Under the pieces are notes generated by a model. That model searched no databases. It had not been told where the DNA came from and was given only the letters and a program-made list of their open reading frames with translations. This document shows positions 22,701 to 34,324 of a stretch of 64,000 bases of DNA, piece after piece. The stretch is from Blastobasis lacticolella (Eukaryota > Arthropoda > Insecta > Lepidoptera > Blastobasidae). The stretch spans positions 992,001 to 1,056,000 of the forward strand of contig LR990055.1 of NCBI GenBank assembly GCA_905147135.1, written 5' to 3'. The position numbers and the translations under genes were made by a program. Positions within the stretch are counted from its first letter, which is position 1, and each line of letters opens with the position of its first letter.

Positions 22701-23222
22701 CAAGACAATTAAGTACCATCTTCAAAAGACATATAATGTTGGTAGGGTTCAAAGGAACGATTTACAGGCATACAATTTATCTACCTTTAACACGAAGGAA
22801 CAAACAAGACTGTGCGAGCATAATTCAACTATACTGTTACATTGAAACGTTAGGTAATCTTCCAAAATCAAAGTACATAAACCTACTCTAATCAAAGATA
22901 ATGTTATGTCACGTAGCATATGTTATCTTTGCAGTGTTATCTAATCAAACTTGGCCCAGTCAGCCCCGGAACCCATGTCTACACGACGTTTTAATTGCAG
23001 CTCCTATCGTTTAAGCACTCTGATAGCGAAATTCAGATAAGATTGCAGGTAAAACGTCTATGAAATAATGCAATAAGAATTAAATACCAATATTTGTTTT
23101 ATAACTTTTATAGCGAACCAAGATAACAATAAATATGAGAATTTCAAATACAAATAACGCAAATTGTTACAATAACCACAGCCACACCAATCAACGCCTG
23201 CTTAGAATTAAATTTTAATAAA

Positions 23223-23771
23223 TCAAGGAAGATAACCGAAGATGTAGTTTCCAGGATCCTCAGGGTTTTCACTCTGGAAGTACTGCTTCCACAACTCATC
23301 GAATTCCTGCTCGGTCACCTTGTCCTTGCCCTTCGACAGCTTCTTGAAGGCTTCGGCTGACTTCTGTTTGTCCAGGCCGAAAGACTCGAACACTGACGTG
23401 TACTCGTCAACATCTATGACGCCATCCAATCCGGAATCTTGGAGTTGGAATATGCACTTTCCATAAAGCTTCTGCCATTCAGATGCACCGTCGGGGTTTT
23501 GAGAATACTTGTCCCAAAGAACGACCCACTCTTCAGTGGAGATCTCACCATCTCCATCCGTGTCTCCATCTTGTTTCAATCCCGTCCAGATGGCTTGCAG
23601 GAGGTCGTTCAGGATCTGGTAGGTCACGTCTCCAGGCTTATATCCTCGTCGAGATGCGATCTTCTCCATAGCCATTTCGAAGTCTGTTTTGTCAATGCTC
23701 CCACTCTTATTCCTGTCGAAGATAGCATTGAACACGTGCACGAACTTCTTCCTCTTGAAGTCAGACACCAT
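23223..23771 (-). CDS. Calexcitin-like EF-hand protein, copy 3
   Basis: A 182-residue single-exon EF-hand protein. It opens MVSDFKRKKF and ends GNYIFGYLP. Loops: EF1 19-30 (DRNKSGSIDKTD), EF2 70-81 (DTDGDGEISTEE, canonical), EF3 112-123 (DSGLDGVIDVDE, with Asp at 1 and 5 and Glu at 12, plausibly binding), and a degenerate fourth segment around 146-157 in the place where squid calexcitin is also non-canonical. It is clearly closer to the gene at 24626-25231 than to the 4.5/12.7 kb pair. Predicted cytosolic Ca2+ sensor or buffer; calexcitin is a Ca2+-binding signalling protein in mollusc neurons, and the insect role is inferred. Confidence 0.93.
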   Translation of the reverse strand: MVSDFKRKKFVHVFNAIFDRNKSGSIDKTDFEMAMEKIASRRGYKPGDVTYQILNDLLQAIWTGLKQDGDTDGDGEISTEEWVVLWDKYSQNPDGASEWQKLYGKCIFQLQDSGLDGVIDVDEYTSVFESFGLDKQKSAEAFKKLSKGKDKVTEQEFDELWKQYFQSENPEDPGNYIFGYLP

Positions 23772-23842
23772 CTTGAGATCTTGAGGGGACTATTTTTTGC
23801 AAAGATCAAAAGCAAAGTGGTGTCTGCGAATCCTTAATTCGA

Positions 23843-23848
23843 TTTATA
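23843..23848 (-). promoter_or_regulatory. TATA box, calexcitin gene 3
   Basis: TATAAA on the gene strand about 75 bases upstream of the start codon, placing the expected transcription start near 23815-23820. No strong initiator motif was seen. Confidence 0.5.
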
Positions 23849-24561
23849 ACCACCCACGGCCTGATTTTTATCGTCTTGCAGAAATATTAATCTGTTTGAA
23901 ACAAAATTGAAGATACCACGCCACTCGATAACGAGTATCTCATTACGGATTTTTATTAAAAATTAATATTATTGTTATTAATCGTTGATTCTGTTTGTGA
24001 CAAATGCCAAAAAGGTTGTTTTACTGAACATTTTTTCGTGTTGGAGAAAGTACTTTGAAGTACTTATCGCTCGATGTTTTTATATTGTCTTACACATAAC
24101 ATCAACAGCAAATAATAGTTCACTCAGTCCTGAGATCCAACCATCCCGCCTGCTAAGTGTAAAGATGGTAGAGGGTTCACTGAGATTTCCTGTTAAATGA
24201 AAATTATAAACTTTCAATTTAATAGATTTCAAACATAAAAGGCAGAATATTAGATTTAAAACGAAAAACCTTAAGAAAAGTAAAGCGAAATCATCGTGGA
24301 ATGGTAACCTAGAAAAAATAAGGTGAAAACGCGCTCAGCAACAATTATATAAATCAATATTTAATTTTCTTTTGAAAGGCAATACGATAGAGAGCTAATA
24401 TTAAAAGGAACCCGTGGCAAACAACACGTTAATGAAAGTACAGAGATAAAGTGATATCTGATATCCTAAATCCAAATCCGATTAAGTTGGCTCGCTACCG
24501 GCTAAGAATAAACGTGATACAATCAAAACAAACCATTTTATTTCAAAGTTTGAAAGGCAGA

Positions 24562-24567
24562 TTTATT
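24562..24567 (-). terminator. Candidate poly(A) signal of calexcitin gene 4
   Basis: AATAAA on the gene strand about 60 bases after the stop codon; a second one lies at 24537-24542. Position only. Confidence 0.45.
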
Positions 24568-24625
24568 TACAAGTACTTACCTAAAACTAAGTAATTAATA
24601 ATTCACAAGAAAGCTCGTACTACAA

Positions 24626-25231
24626 TTAGTGAGAATGGCTATGTCCATGGCCGCTGTGATCGTGCGAATGAGGCGTCAAACTGCAAATGTAGCAGCCAAA
24701 GATGTAGTTGCCAGCATCTTTAGGATCCTCCGTCGTGAAGTACTCTTTCCATAGACTCTGGAAATCTTCCCACGTGACCTTGTCTTTACCTTTAGCGATC
24801 TTCTTGAAGGCTTCGATAGACTCTCCTTTATCTAAACCGAACGATTCATAGACTGAAGCGAATTCATCCTCGTCTATAGCTCCGTCTCTACGAGCGTCCT
24901 CTAGCTGGAAGATGAATTTGCAGTACAGCTTCTGCCAGTCTGAGGCCGCGTCGGGGTTCTTAGAGTAAGCTTCCCATAGAGAGATCCACTCGTCGACAGA
25001 TATTTCGCCATCGCCGTCCGTATCTGCCTGCTTCTGTAGCCCGTCCCATATTTGGAAGAGGATTTCTTTAAGCACATCGTAGGCTATTTCCCCTTGATTA
25101 TAGCCGCGGAGTTTGGCTATCTTCTCGATGGCCAGTTCGAAGTCCTTCTTGTCAATGGATCCACTTCTGTCGGTGTCGAAGAACGCGTAGTAAATGTGGA
25201 GGAACTTCTTCTTCTTGAATTCAGACACCAT
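24626..25231 (-). CDS. Calexcitin-like EF-hand protein with His-rich tail, copy 4
   Basis: A 201-residue single-exon protein. It starts MVSEFKKKKF and follows the same plan as copy 3: EF1 19-30 (DTDRSGSIDKKD), canonical EF2 (DTDGDGEISVDE), EF3 (DARRDGAIDEDE) and a degenerate fourth hand. The family normally stops shortly after the GNYIFG motif, but here the frame continues with CYICSLTP and a 14-residue tail holding seven His alternating mostly with Ser and Gly. Such a tail could bind Zn2+, Ni2+ or Cu2+; this is inference. The stop (TAA at 24626-24628) is clear in the sequence. It is the most upstream gene of the array. Confidence 0.93.
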   Translation of the reverse strand: MVSEFKKKKFLHIYYAFFDTDRSGSIDKKDFELAIEKIAKLRGYNQGEIAYDVLKEILFQIWDGLQKQADTDGDGEISVDEWISLWEAYSKNPDAASDWQKLYCKFIFQLEDARRDGAIDEDEFASVYESFGLDKGESIEAFKKIAKGKDKVTWEDFQSLWKEYFTTEDPKDAGNYIFGCYICSLTPHSHDHSGHGHSHSH

Positions 25232-25310
25232 TTTGAAGGTTGTAGTTCGGTTCTTGTACCAATTGGGGGAGATTAGATGAAATTCTGCGACAATCGATCT
25301 CTAATAAGAC

Positions 25311-25316
25311 TTTATA
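25311..25316 (-). promoter_or_regulatory. TATA box, calexcitin gene 4
   Basis: CTATATAAAG on the gene strand, about 85 bases upstream of the ATG, with the expected transcription start near 25285. Similar in sequence and position to the TATA boxes of the other copies. Confidence 0.6.
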
Positions 25317-25319
25317 TAG

Positions 25320-26345
25320 GCTTTCAATAATATTTTATCTTAAGTTATATCATATAATTGTATATGATTATCGACACAGCCAATAATATGTCCGTACGTT
25401 CGTTGTTTATTAGTATAGAAAATCCATGTATATACTTATCGTGTTTCGATATCGGGCAGCTTACCTGGCAGGCCTACCTATAATTTAGCGTTAAGTAATT
25501 TTCTGCTTAGCCGAGATACGGATCTAAAGATAAATCCTAACAACGACTAATACCTGTACCTACCTACTTATTAAAATTATATAATACCTAATTCTTTCCT
25601 CTATAATTAAGCGAACATTTTGTTCTACGTCTCGAGTTCATTGGCTCTATTTTTGAAACGCTCGTCTTGATCACATTGGCAACACCGAAAAAGTATGGTC
25701 AAAAATATGGAAAATGAGTATCATGCATCAAAATATCGAATTTTTCATGCCGAAAAATTGAAATCCGTTCGAATCGTGGTGGCTCCAGGACGTTTGATAG
25801 AATATGCTGTGATAGTATTTTTAAACTAAATTACCACAGGAGCCTTTCCAACGATGCGGGGCCAGAATAAACATCTACAAAGAATTTCTTCCAGGCAACC
25901 GTCTGCGCTACTCTCAAAGTAATAAATCAACATTCAGACGCGAAAAACAAAGCTATATCATCATAAAAAAGATCCTTTGTCTGTCTGTTGGCTTAGAGCC
26001 CTCGGGCAGTGCGGAAATTGTTTTTTACCATACACTTACGCTTACAGGAACACGCCGTTTAATTTCCAGGCCTTTGTTTACGGACAAATGAAAACGGTCT
26101 CTCCTTTACGGAAATCTTCTTCTGAGGAGGGTGCTGTGACATCTCCTAAAACTACGAAGTCTTTAACAGAAGATGTATTATTTACAAGTGTATTACACCC
26201 GATTTCGCGCATCTGGTATTTTAATAGAAATTTAGGACAGAAATACGTAGTCATACTTATCCATTATAAAGTGGAAATATTGTATTGTTTGTCGTTTTGT
26301 TTGTTTGTGTGTAATAGATAAACTCAAAACTACTTAACGATTTAA
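25320..26345. other. Intergenic spacer upstream of the array
   Basis: No gene supported. A 114-codon plus-strand frame at 25977-26321 starts without a recognisable domain and ends in a segment resembling RTE-type LINE 3' sequence (AACTCAAAACTACTTAACGA), so I do not call it. Confidence 0.4.
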
Positions 26346-26349
26346 TAAT

Positions 26350-26447
26350 ACGCTTTTAATAGGCTTAGACAAATTCACACAGCGCCATCTAGCCCCAAAG
26401 TAAGCAAAAATTGTGTTATGGGTGCTAGATAACTGATAAACTAATGA
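26350..26447 (-). mobile_element. SINE family B, tail only
   Basis: GACAAATTCACACAGCGCCA through GATAACTGATAAACT is the reverse complement of the tail of the directly following plus-strand SINE. The two tails therefore face away from each other, with the second SINE's head at the junction. Confidence 0.6.
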
Positions 26448-26690
26448 TTTGATGACCTGAGTGGTTCAGTGGTCAACATGCCGGTCTGCCACGCAAGAGA
26501 TCCCGGGTTCGACTCCCGGCCGGCCAGAAATTGAAATGATGAATTTTAATTTCTTACGAGTCTGGATGTTCTATGTATAATAAGTATGTATTTAATAGTA
26601 TATAAGTAGTTTATCAGTTATCTAGCACCCATAACACAAGCTTCGCTTACTTTGGAGCTAGATGGCGCTGTGTGAATTGGTTTGATTATT
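26448..26690 (+). mobile_element. tRNA-derived SINE (family B), intact copy
   Basis: The head shows pol III promoter boxes: box A TGGTTCAGTGGTCAAC and box B GGTTCGACTCC, spaced as in a tRNA. The body follows (GAAATTGAAATGATGAATTT, ACGAGTCTGG) and then the tail with GAGCTAGATGGCGCTGTGTG. No CCA-ready cloverleaf, so it is a SINE rather than a tRNA gene. Confidence 0.75.
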
Positions 26691-26814
26691 TCATTATTTA
26701 TTTTATTTTATTTATATACTTTTTTTAAGTACTTACATACTTGTTGTTCATTTATTTATTTATTCGTATGGCATTAATAGCCGAGTTGCTACTTAACACT
26801 TTTTATACATATAA

Positions 26815-26915
26815 CACCCAGACCCGTAACAGAAATTAAAACTTATCATTTCAATTTCTGCGTGGCAGACCAGCAAGTTAACCAGCTGAACCACTCAGGT
26901 CGTCTAAATCTGCTA
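26815..26915 (-). mobile_element. SINE family B, head part
   Basis: CACCCAGACCCGTAACAGAA to GAACCACTCAGGTCGTC; the box B region has been deleted relative to other copies. Confidence 0.55.
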
Positions 26916-27364
26916 GTCGTCTAGATTTAGAATTAGCGCGAAATGTATGTACCAAATTCGTGCAAAAGTGTCTCTTTCGCTAGCAAACGCTTCCAATGAA
27001 CTTCCACGGCCAACGCCGCTACAAAAGCTAGAGATCGCAACGAGCCAGTTTAGACCGGTTATTCGCGATTGTGGCTATAAATAAAACAATAACCAATTAG
27101 CAAACTGCAATATGTCAACCGAACGGGGGCAGGATCTGATAAGAATGATCTACGCGTAGCGTTGGGGCTCCGCTGGAAGCATAGACTAACAAAGGACATA
27201 AATTGTATTTGTATTGTGTAAGTTGTGCAGTGCCATCAAATGTGCGTGCGTAAATTTGCCCCCAGATGGGGCTATGACGGAAGAACAATTTAAGATGTGC
27301 GGGAAAATATAAACTGTGATGTCAGAGTGACTGGTTGGCGGGCATAGGGTCGAGTAGTGTTTAT

Positions 27365-27630
27365 AGCCGTGAGGTGTCCGCCAGAGTAGAATAGCACCAA
27401 TCCCTTACACTGGTTGGTGTCGTACAAGGCGACTAATTCGAGGCAAAAGATCTAGAGTCTCCGTAGGTTGGAAAATGAACAGCAGCGTTTTCCATTGTTA
27501 TAATTATAATACTGCGATCTCCAACCCGCATGTCAAGCGTGGAGATTATAAGAATAACCTCCCCTTCGTGGGAGTGGTCTTAAGTCCTGCAGTGGACTGT
27601 TATGGGCTGTGATGATGATGACGATAGGGT
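27365..27630. mobile_element. Dispersed repeat family C, reverse copy
   Basis: From GGTGTCCGCCAGAGTAGAAT to GCTGTGATGATGATGA, the reverse complement of 18710-18972. Confidence 0.6.
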
Positions 27631-27839
27631 CAAGTCTCAATCAGCAATCGTTACAATCATCCTTATCCACAGCCTCATCATGGTCCAGTTCAAAGATAAT
27701 ACTTAAAAATTAAATTAAATTAATTTAAAATTACAAATAATTATATTAAGTTAAGATAGAAGAACCTAACGTTAGATAACCTAACCGACAGAAAAAGTCG
27801 AATAACCCCCGATCAAGTTTATATATACCTACTAAAATA

Positions 27840-28010
27840 TTTTCTAAACTACTTAACCGATTTTAATGAAACATTGCTATGAACCATCTCGATTCAACTG
27901 ACTTTCAAATAAAGAAAACCATATCGAAATCGCTCCATCCGTTCCGGAGCTACGATGCCACAGACAGATACACAAAGCCACAGTTACACAGACAGACATG
28001 TCAAACTTAT
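27840..28010 (+). mobile_element. RTE-type LINE 3' end
   Basis: CTACTTAACCGATTTTAATG, then CTCCATCCGTTCCGGAGCTA and ACAGACAGA repeats. This phrase order is common at 3' ends of RTE-like elements in insects. Related pieces lie near 21455, 26290, 34935, 38420, 39945, 40730 and 56555. Confidence 0.5.
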
Positions 28011-28039
28011 ACCACCTTGAACTTATAACATCATCATCA

Positions 28040-28393
28040 TCATCTTGGCGTTAATGTCCTGGTTGTGCTCTCGCGCACGAGGGCCCGGGGTCCACCGTGA
28101 CTATGATCCAGGATTTGGCAGGTCAGGTAATTACAGTGGAGCGACTGCCATATGACCTCCATGACCCTGCTACAAGGGGAGTCTGACCCAGATTGGATCA
28201 TGGTTACACATCCAGTCGCCTGAATGTGCAGGTTTCATCACGATGTTTTCCCTCACCGTAAGAGCATCGGTTAATATTCAACTAATATACATAACTCGGA
28301 AAACAGTCATTGGTACATGGCCGGAGCGGGATTCGAACCCGGACCTCTGGCTTACGAGTCAGATACTCTAACCGCTCGGCCACTGACGCTCTC
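28040..28393 (-). mobile_element. tRNA-derived SINE (family A), intact copy
   Basis: The head lies at the right end and on the minus strand reads GTGGCCGAGCGGTTAGAG (box A) and GGTTCGAATCC (box B), resembling a tRNA-Thr. The body carries GGATTTGGCAGGTCAGG and GAGCGACTGCCATATGACC, and the 3' end is at the CATCATCATCAT run on the left. Best reference copy for this family in the window. Confidence 0.8.
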
Positions 28394-28713
28394 ACCATGA
28401 ACTTACAACAACATATTAAAAATGGGACCCACTAGTTGGTCTGCTTCCCTCGCCGCATAAAAAAATCTCCCTTAAGGTATTTAAAATCCAGACTTATGGA
28501 ATAGGGGTGGAGTCGTATTTAAGAAATTATTAATTAAACGTAACTTTCATATCCCGCTTTGCCGAAATCGCCATGTGTCGTTAGCAAGACAAATCTTGTG
28601 CACGCCTGCACAGGGTGTCCTAAAGTCGATAGGGGCGGTGGACCACAGTGCAGCGTTGCGACAGTGGAATAAAAAATATATGCCTAAAATTATGGTACAT
28701 AAAAGTCTAGCTG

Positions 28714-28972
28714 GGTAGAGCTCGTCTAGTCTAAGATGACGCGCCCCACTACTTAGTTAGTTGATTTCGATGTGTGAGTGCAAATATTGATAACGACACT
28801 TCATCTGTGTAGGAGCCAATGAACGACGCGTGCTCCTACGTTTGAATCTTACCGACAACTGAATGACCAATTACAACGGCATTTGTATATGTATTGCGTC
28901 CATATTTTAAAGTTGCTTGTGTGCGGTAATGCAATAGTGGGGCGCGTCATTTCAGATTAGACGAGCTGTACC
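28714..28972. mobile_element. MITE family M, copy 1
   Basis: Inverted terminal repeats GGTAGAGCTCGTCTAGTCTA (left) and its near-complement (right), each followed inward by a GACGCGCCCCACTA-type block. Length about 259 bp, no coding capacity. Two more copies are at 36976-37232 and 38528-38787. Confidence 0.75.
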
Positions 28973-28974
28973 TG

Positions 28975-30455
28975 CTTCCCTCTTTTTATTGACATTGCTG
29001 GTGGCTTGCGATGTGTGTATCATGTAGGTTACCTATGTGTCACTGAGCCTCTCAAACGATGATGAATTGAATGCTACTATTAATCGACAACAACGACGAC
29101 GGCCGTTGGTTATAATATGGAGTCCTTGCGTATGCCACACAAATACCTAAACCCAGGCCAAAAGTTATAATAAATCCCTGTAAAGATTAGAACCAGCACC
29201 AGTAGCATGAAGGGCTATGTCACGCGCCAGAGACCGAGAAAACTCTAGCTAACTGCGTTGAAGCAAGCGAGATAGAAAGTTCGCGCGCCAAAGCACACAA
29301 TCTGTGTAAATATCTTTGGTCTTAACTTTTACTTATTCTACAACTTGGAGTTCAAACTTGAAAACTCTTCAGATGTGACAGCACAGCTAGACAACGATTA
29401 GTTGGTGACTGTGTACATGCCAAACTGACCGCCGTACCGGCTCTGCGTTAACATCATCTACAAATTATTGTTAGTACTGTAACTTTGGTTTGGGGAGTCA
29501 TCGCTTATTGTCTAACATTCGACGTAAGTGATCTAGTGTTAGCGAGATCGCGGCGAGCGCCGGCGACGGCGCGCGTTCCTGTGTGGAAATTATAAGTATA
29601 GTTATACATATTGAGTAGTCGACACTTTATATTATTACAGTTTCCATCAGGTGGACTATTGGACCGTTTGATTCCCTAGGCGATAAAAAACCCCTCAACC
29701 CACTTACCTTGTTTAGGTATTGTTTCGTAAGCGACACACATAATATGTAGTGTATAAGCATATGTACTATACACTCCTAAATAAACATTATTAAAACATT
29801 TTTATATCGTATTTAATATAAATGTATAAATACAATTCTTCATATGATCTGTCCAACTTGGTGAACAAATAATGCCCAAAATCACCATTTGCCGTATCAA
29901 TCACTCTACGTACATTGTGTATAGACGTCTTGAACTATATGTATAAGAAACACATAGAATGTGAAATTCAAAGAATTATTCATTTAAATATATATTTTCC
30001 TTAATCAAATAAGACAAGTCAGTTTGGAGATATTATAATTACAATACTAGTTTATTCAGGAATACTGCTAAAACCCCCTACTGTGCCCCCGCAGAGTATC
30101 GCAATTCGCAAGACGGAACTACTAATCCGCATTTGATTGACGCAACATGCGCACGCGGACTCCAGCGCCGTACACCGATTTAATTAAAATGGATAGTGTC
30201 TCACAACAATTGATGGATATATTCCAACTAATCTAGCGTCTTTGCGAGGCATTAATCAATTTCCATAGTTGATTGGCGGGTAGTTTGCGCGACGGTGTGG
30301 ATTTGCCTTTAGGAATTTGGTAGGTGTTGCTCTGCCTTTAGGTATTTGGTAGATCTGTTGGAACTGTGTGTTGTGATGTATTGAGACTGGAGTTAAAATG
30401 ACTTTGAAATAGGTATTGTATACTGTGTTTGGTGTTCGGCAGAGTAGAATAGAAG
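28975..30455. other. Intergenic spacer, nothing recognised
   Basis: AT-rich with a CpG-rich patch at 29540-29580 (GCGAGCGCCGGCGACGGCGC). No coding frame of note on either strand. Confidence 0.35.
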
Positions 30456-30679
30456 ACAGTTACCGCTTACCATTAGGTGGGTTGTCTGCTCCTTTGCCAC
30501 TGCATATTATAAAAAAAGAACCCTCCAATGGCGGGTGAGGTAAAGGGTTTTAGCCGTAACTTAAATATACTAGTATATTATGTTATGGTGTACCTATACT
30601 ATTTTTAAGTTTATGGTGTTAGCAGACCATCAGTTATATACCTCTATAAACCAGAACATGGGTTCAACATCATTACCAC

Positions 30680-30918
30680 AACCCGTAACAGTCCACTGCA
30701 GGACTTCGGGCCTCTCCCACGAAAGGGGAGGTTATTGCCATAGTCTCCACGCTTGGCAGGCGGGTTGGAGATCGCAGTGTTCAAATATAACAATGGAAAA
30801 TGCTGCTGCCCATTTTCCAGACTACGAAGACTCTTGATCTTTTGTCTCGAAAACATTAGTCGCCTTGTACGACACCCATGAGCGTTGGTGCTATTCTACT
30901 CTGCCGGACACCACATGG
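30680..30918. mobile_element. Dispersed repeat family C
   Basis: Very similar to 18710-18972 over its length. A further diverged, inverted scrap follows at 30960-31035. Confidence 0.6.
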
Positions 30919-31284
30919 CAAACATGGGTTCAACATGTTTTCTGTTAAATATTTGCTGCACTGCGATCTCCAAACCGTCTGCCTAGAGTGGAGGTTATGA
31001 CACAACTCAGCACTACTGTTGTGGAGGCTCAAGACGGCTAGTGCGAGTGTGCCCACGACACAGCTAGCGCCGGAGAGCCGTTTTTTCCTTCTCTCAATAC
31101 AATACAAAAATATAGCAGTATCTATGTCGCTCCTTTTCTTACTTATCGCGCGCGAGATAACCGTGCAGCAATGGACTGATAAGGGTTGTTGGTGTCATGT
31201 GATGCCTGCAGTGGCATCGCCTCAACTCGTACTAAACACCCACAACGCGCATTGAAAACTCATACACACTCAACAACGGCTCCG

Positions 31285-31783
31285 TGTATATAAAAGCCGC
31301 CGCAACTAAGAAAAAATACTTACCTATTCAAAAACAAATCAGTTCTACTTACGAAACTTTGCCATGCGAACTGTACATTTCTTCTCTTTCGAAATATAAA
31401 GCATTCATTCCCTGGTACCAGGTTGACAAACCGCAAATCCAAGAGCAAATACAATTGTTTTGTTTACTTCGTAAATACGGGAACGCCAAGATGATGTACG
31501 CCGGGAGACTGGATATGAGTATCTCTCTGTAATGGCTTTCAAATGTAGAATCAAACAATGGACTGTTTTCATACGAAGCTTGTACGAGCTCATACAGACA
31601 GACAAAACGTCTTCCATGCCGTATTTTGTAGTGGATACTGGAATAAGAATTTGCTGGATAGGGTTCTTTGATGATTATAATCAGGGGTGTTGCGAAAGTT
31701 CGCATACACATCCGCAAATACAGAACATCCGCATTAATTTAGACATATATGTAGTGGCGCAGATTGAATTAATGAACGTTTAA
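31285..31783. other. Unassigned region with overlapping open frames on both strands
   Basis: Open frames of 122 codons (minus, 31349-31717), 83 codons (plus, 31532-31783) and 82 codons (plus, 31284-31532) overlap. None has a recognisable domain, splice-site context or promoter. It may be an unrecognised repeat or chance. Confidence 0.25.
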
Positions 31784-32254
31784 GAAACAGACTTGAGCCT
31801 GAAAAGAACCGGGCAACAACATTACATTTTTTTTAAATAACGCTCCAGTTTTTAATTAAAGTACACAATTAATTATAGATAAATTACCTAAATTTTCATG
31901 TGTTTACTAATGTAAGTGAAGTATCTCTAAAAAATATTTGACATCCGCATCTGCATCCGTTCTACATTCACAACGTCCCTGATTATAACAATGTCAGATG
32001 GGTAGAGGCGTGTCCGGCTGAGTATATACCCTCCCATGGGCCTCTAATTGAAAGTAAATGAAATTTCGTAGTGAACAAAATTCTGGCCATGGAGAAGCCG
32101 GCCAAAAGATGGCTTGACGTCGTTAATGATGTGTGTGCTAAGAAACTCACTACCAATGATCCCGAAGAACGAGCGAAGGGGACAAGGTAAAGCAGGAAGG
32201 TTGATCCCGTGCCCTCAACGAGAGCACAACCGGGATATTTGACCGAAGACGAAG

Positions 32255-32462
32255 AAGATATGTGTCCAATATCATAAGGCCATGTCATATTAGACCACCA
32301 TGTTAGCGCGCCAGAGGAACCTGACCAGTTTGGATGCGTTACACATTGCAATGTCACGATCACGGTAACGATATTTTCCCTTACCGCAAGAGCATCGGTT
32401 AGTGTACGACTAATGTAAATAACTCTACACAGCGGCGCTGGTGTTCGACTCCGGTACCTCGG
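32255..32462 (-). mobile_element. SINE family A, diverged copy
   Basis: GGAACCTGACCAG, CCGCAAGAGCATCGGTTAGT and a box B-like GTTCGACTCCGGTACCTC match the SINE A body and head. Another scrap of the same family in plus orientation is at 33080-33155. Confidence 0.55.
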
Positions 32463-34324
32463 CAACTAATGGCAAAGAGTGAAACTGTCTCACTAGAAAC
32501 CGAAACCAGAGAATCGGCAGCAGCATTATTTGATGATTATTTTCGAATATGCGATTGTCTGTGATCTCCAATGCGCCAACACCAATATGCAGAATGGTAT
32601 CACTCGAGTACAGCAGTGGACTGTTATAGGCTACTCTTGTTTATGATGATAGTGTAATCAAATAATATGAGATATATCCAAAGAGAATACTAACTACATA
32701 ACACGGACGTAAGTAACTTATAAATAAACTGATGGTGTCCTAATTAACGGAGGCCTTGTCCGGGGTAATAAAACACATTACTATTTGGACGTCGCTAATT
32801 AAGATGAGCTCCTTATTATACGTATACACGAACTAGACATTACCAAAAATGTATGGATGTTATGTATACGATCTTACAAGTGTCAGGTGGCTTCCATGAT
32901 ATCCACGCTTCGAGTGGTCATTTATAGCACAAAATTCTACCTAATGCTTAAGATTTTTCGGTTGAAGATTTTCCATTACGGCTTTAAGAAAATTTTCTTC
33001 GCAGAATTTAAGCTATAGAATAAATTTCTTACATGAATTCTGTAGCCTTTTAGCAATATGATTCTTGTGATTACCTGATTTGCTAAATCGTGGATCATGG
33101 TCAAGGCGGACCGCGGCCCTCGCAAGCGAGAGCTCAACGGGGACAACCCTCAATATGACCATTGTAGAAATAGAAATAGAAAACATTTATTTACACACAA
33201 TAACACCACAAACACATAACAAATAGCCTTTTTGTACCTAGGTAGACATTTCTAGTTCTACTATCTTTATCCGTGGTAACATTGTAGGCGTATGGTATTA
33301 TTTGCAATCCGACACAGATAGGCGGTCGCGGCGGCCTGCGCGGGTAATCCATGACTCGCCAAGAAAAAAATGTTTCCACTGACGTTGTCGGTTTAGTAGG
33401 GTGATTCATATGTAATGCTTACCAAACAACTGACTAAATTGCCTTTGTTACGTCGGGTTGATGCATAATTTAAACACTGGATAGCTCGTAACGTACCAAT
33501 ACTGAGTAATGGGCGCAGCCACAACTACCTACATTTACAACAGCCTTCGAACACATTCGTACAATTTCTATTTCACGAAACATCACTCAGATCTCTGAAA
33601 TAACTTTATCTCATTTCTAAGGGCCTAGTCTACATGAATTCGTAAGAAGTCTACCTTATTAAAATAGCAGTAAGTAGGGGTGTTGATTAACTTCACTCGA
33701 ATAAGTGCTAGAGGTGGGTGAATCTGGGTGATAAACAACGTCACGGAGGTAACACTGTGACGTTTCACAAAGCAACTACCAAGTTACAAAATCATGTTAT
33801 AACATGAAGGACACACGATAATAAGGACCGTGACGGCGTCAGCATCTTTTCATCAGTAGTTTTCCTATCGGCGGCATGTTAGAATAATAATGAATGTGGC
33901 GTAAAAAGGTTGACATGCCGCCGATACTAGTGACGTTATTTATCACATCATAGACATAGCCATAATATTATCAAAAGTGAATGTTTTTCTGGGTCGTCCT
34001 CTAAGGGCCTTGCATGCGTTTTATGAAGTTCTTTATTGAATTTCTATAACGAAGCAACTTTGCCTTCGCCGTTAAAAATGCTGACGTATCATGTGCCGTT
34101 GGAGACAAACTCACCCGCGAACAACACAAGCCCCTACGACCTGCCATTTCAGTCTCTATGTAAAATAAGTACTTAAAACAGAAAGTGCATTCGAAAGATG
34201 AAAATGACGTCGGTAATACGTAGGAATATAAATAAATAATAAACATGCTTGGACAAATTCACGCAGCGCCATCTAGCCCCAAAAGAAATCAATAATAATA
34301 ATATCTTCGCTAACCTCGCTCTAT

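Noticed and set aside
26448..26530. tRNA-like gene with TGGTTCAGTGG and GGTTCGACTCC
   Set aside because: Same reasoning: repeated SINE head attached to a conserved body.
28315..28393. tRNA-Thr-like gene on the minus strand
   Set aside because: Box A and B are present, but the sequence continues into a repeated SINE body and recurs many times, and the stems are imperfect. It is a SINE head.
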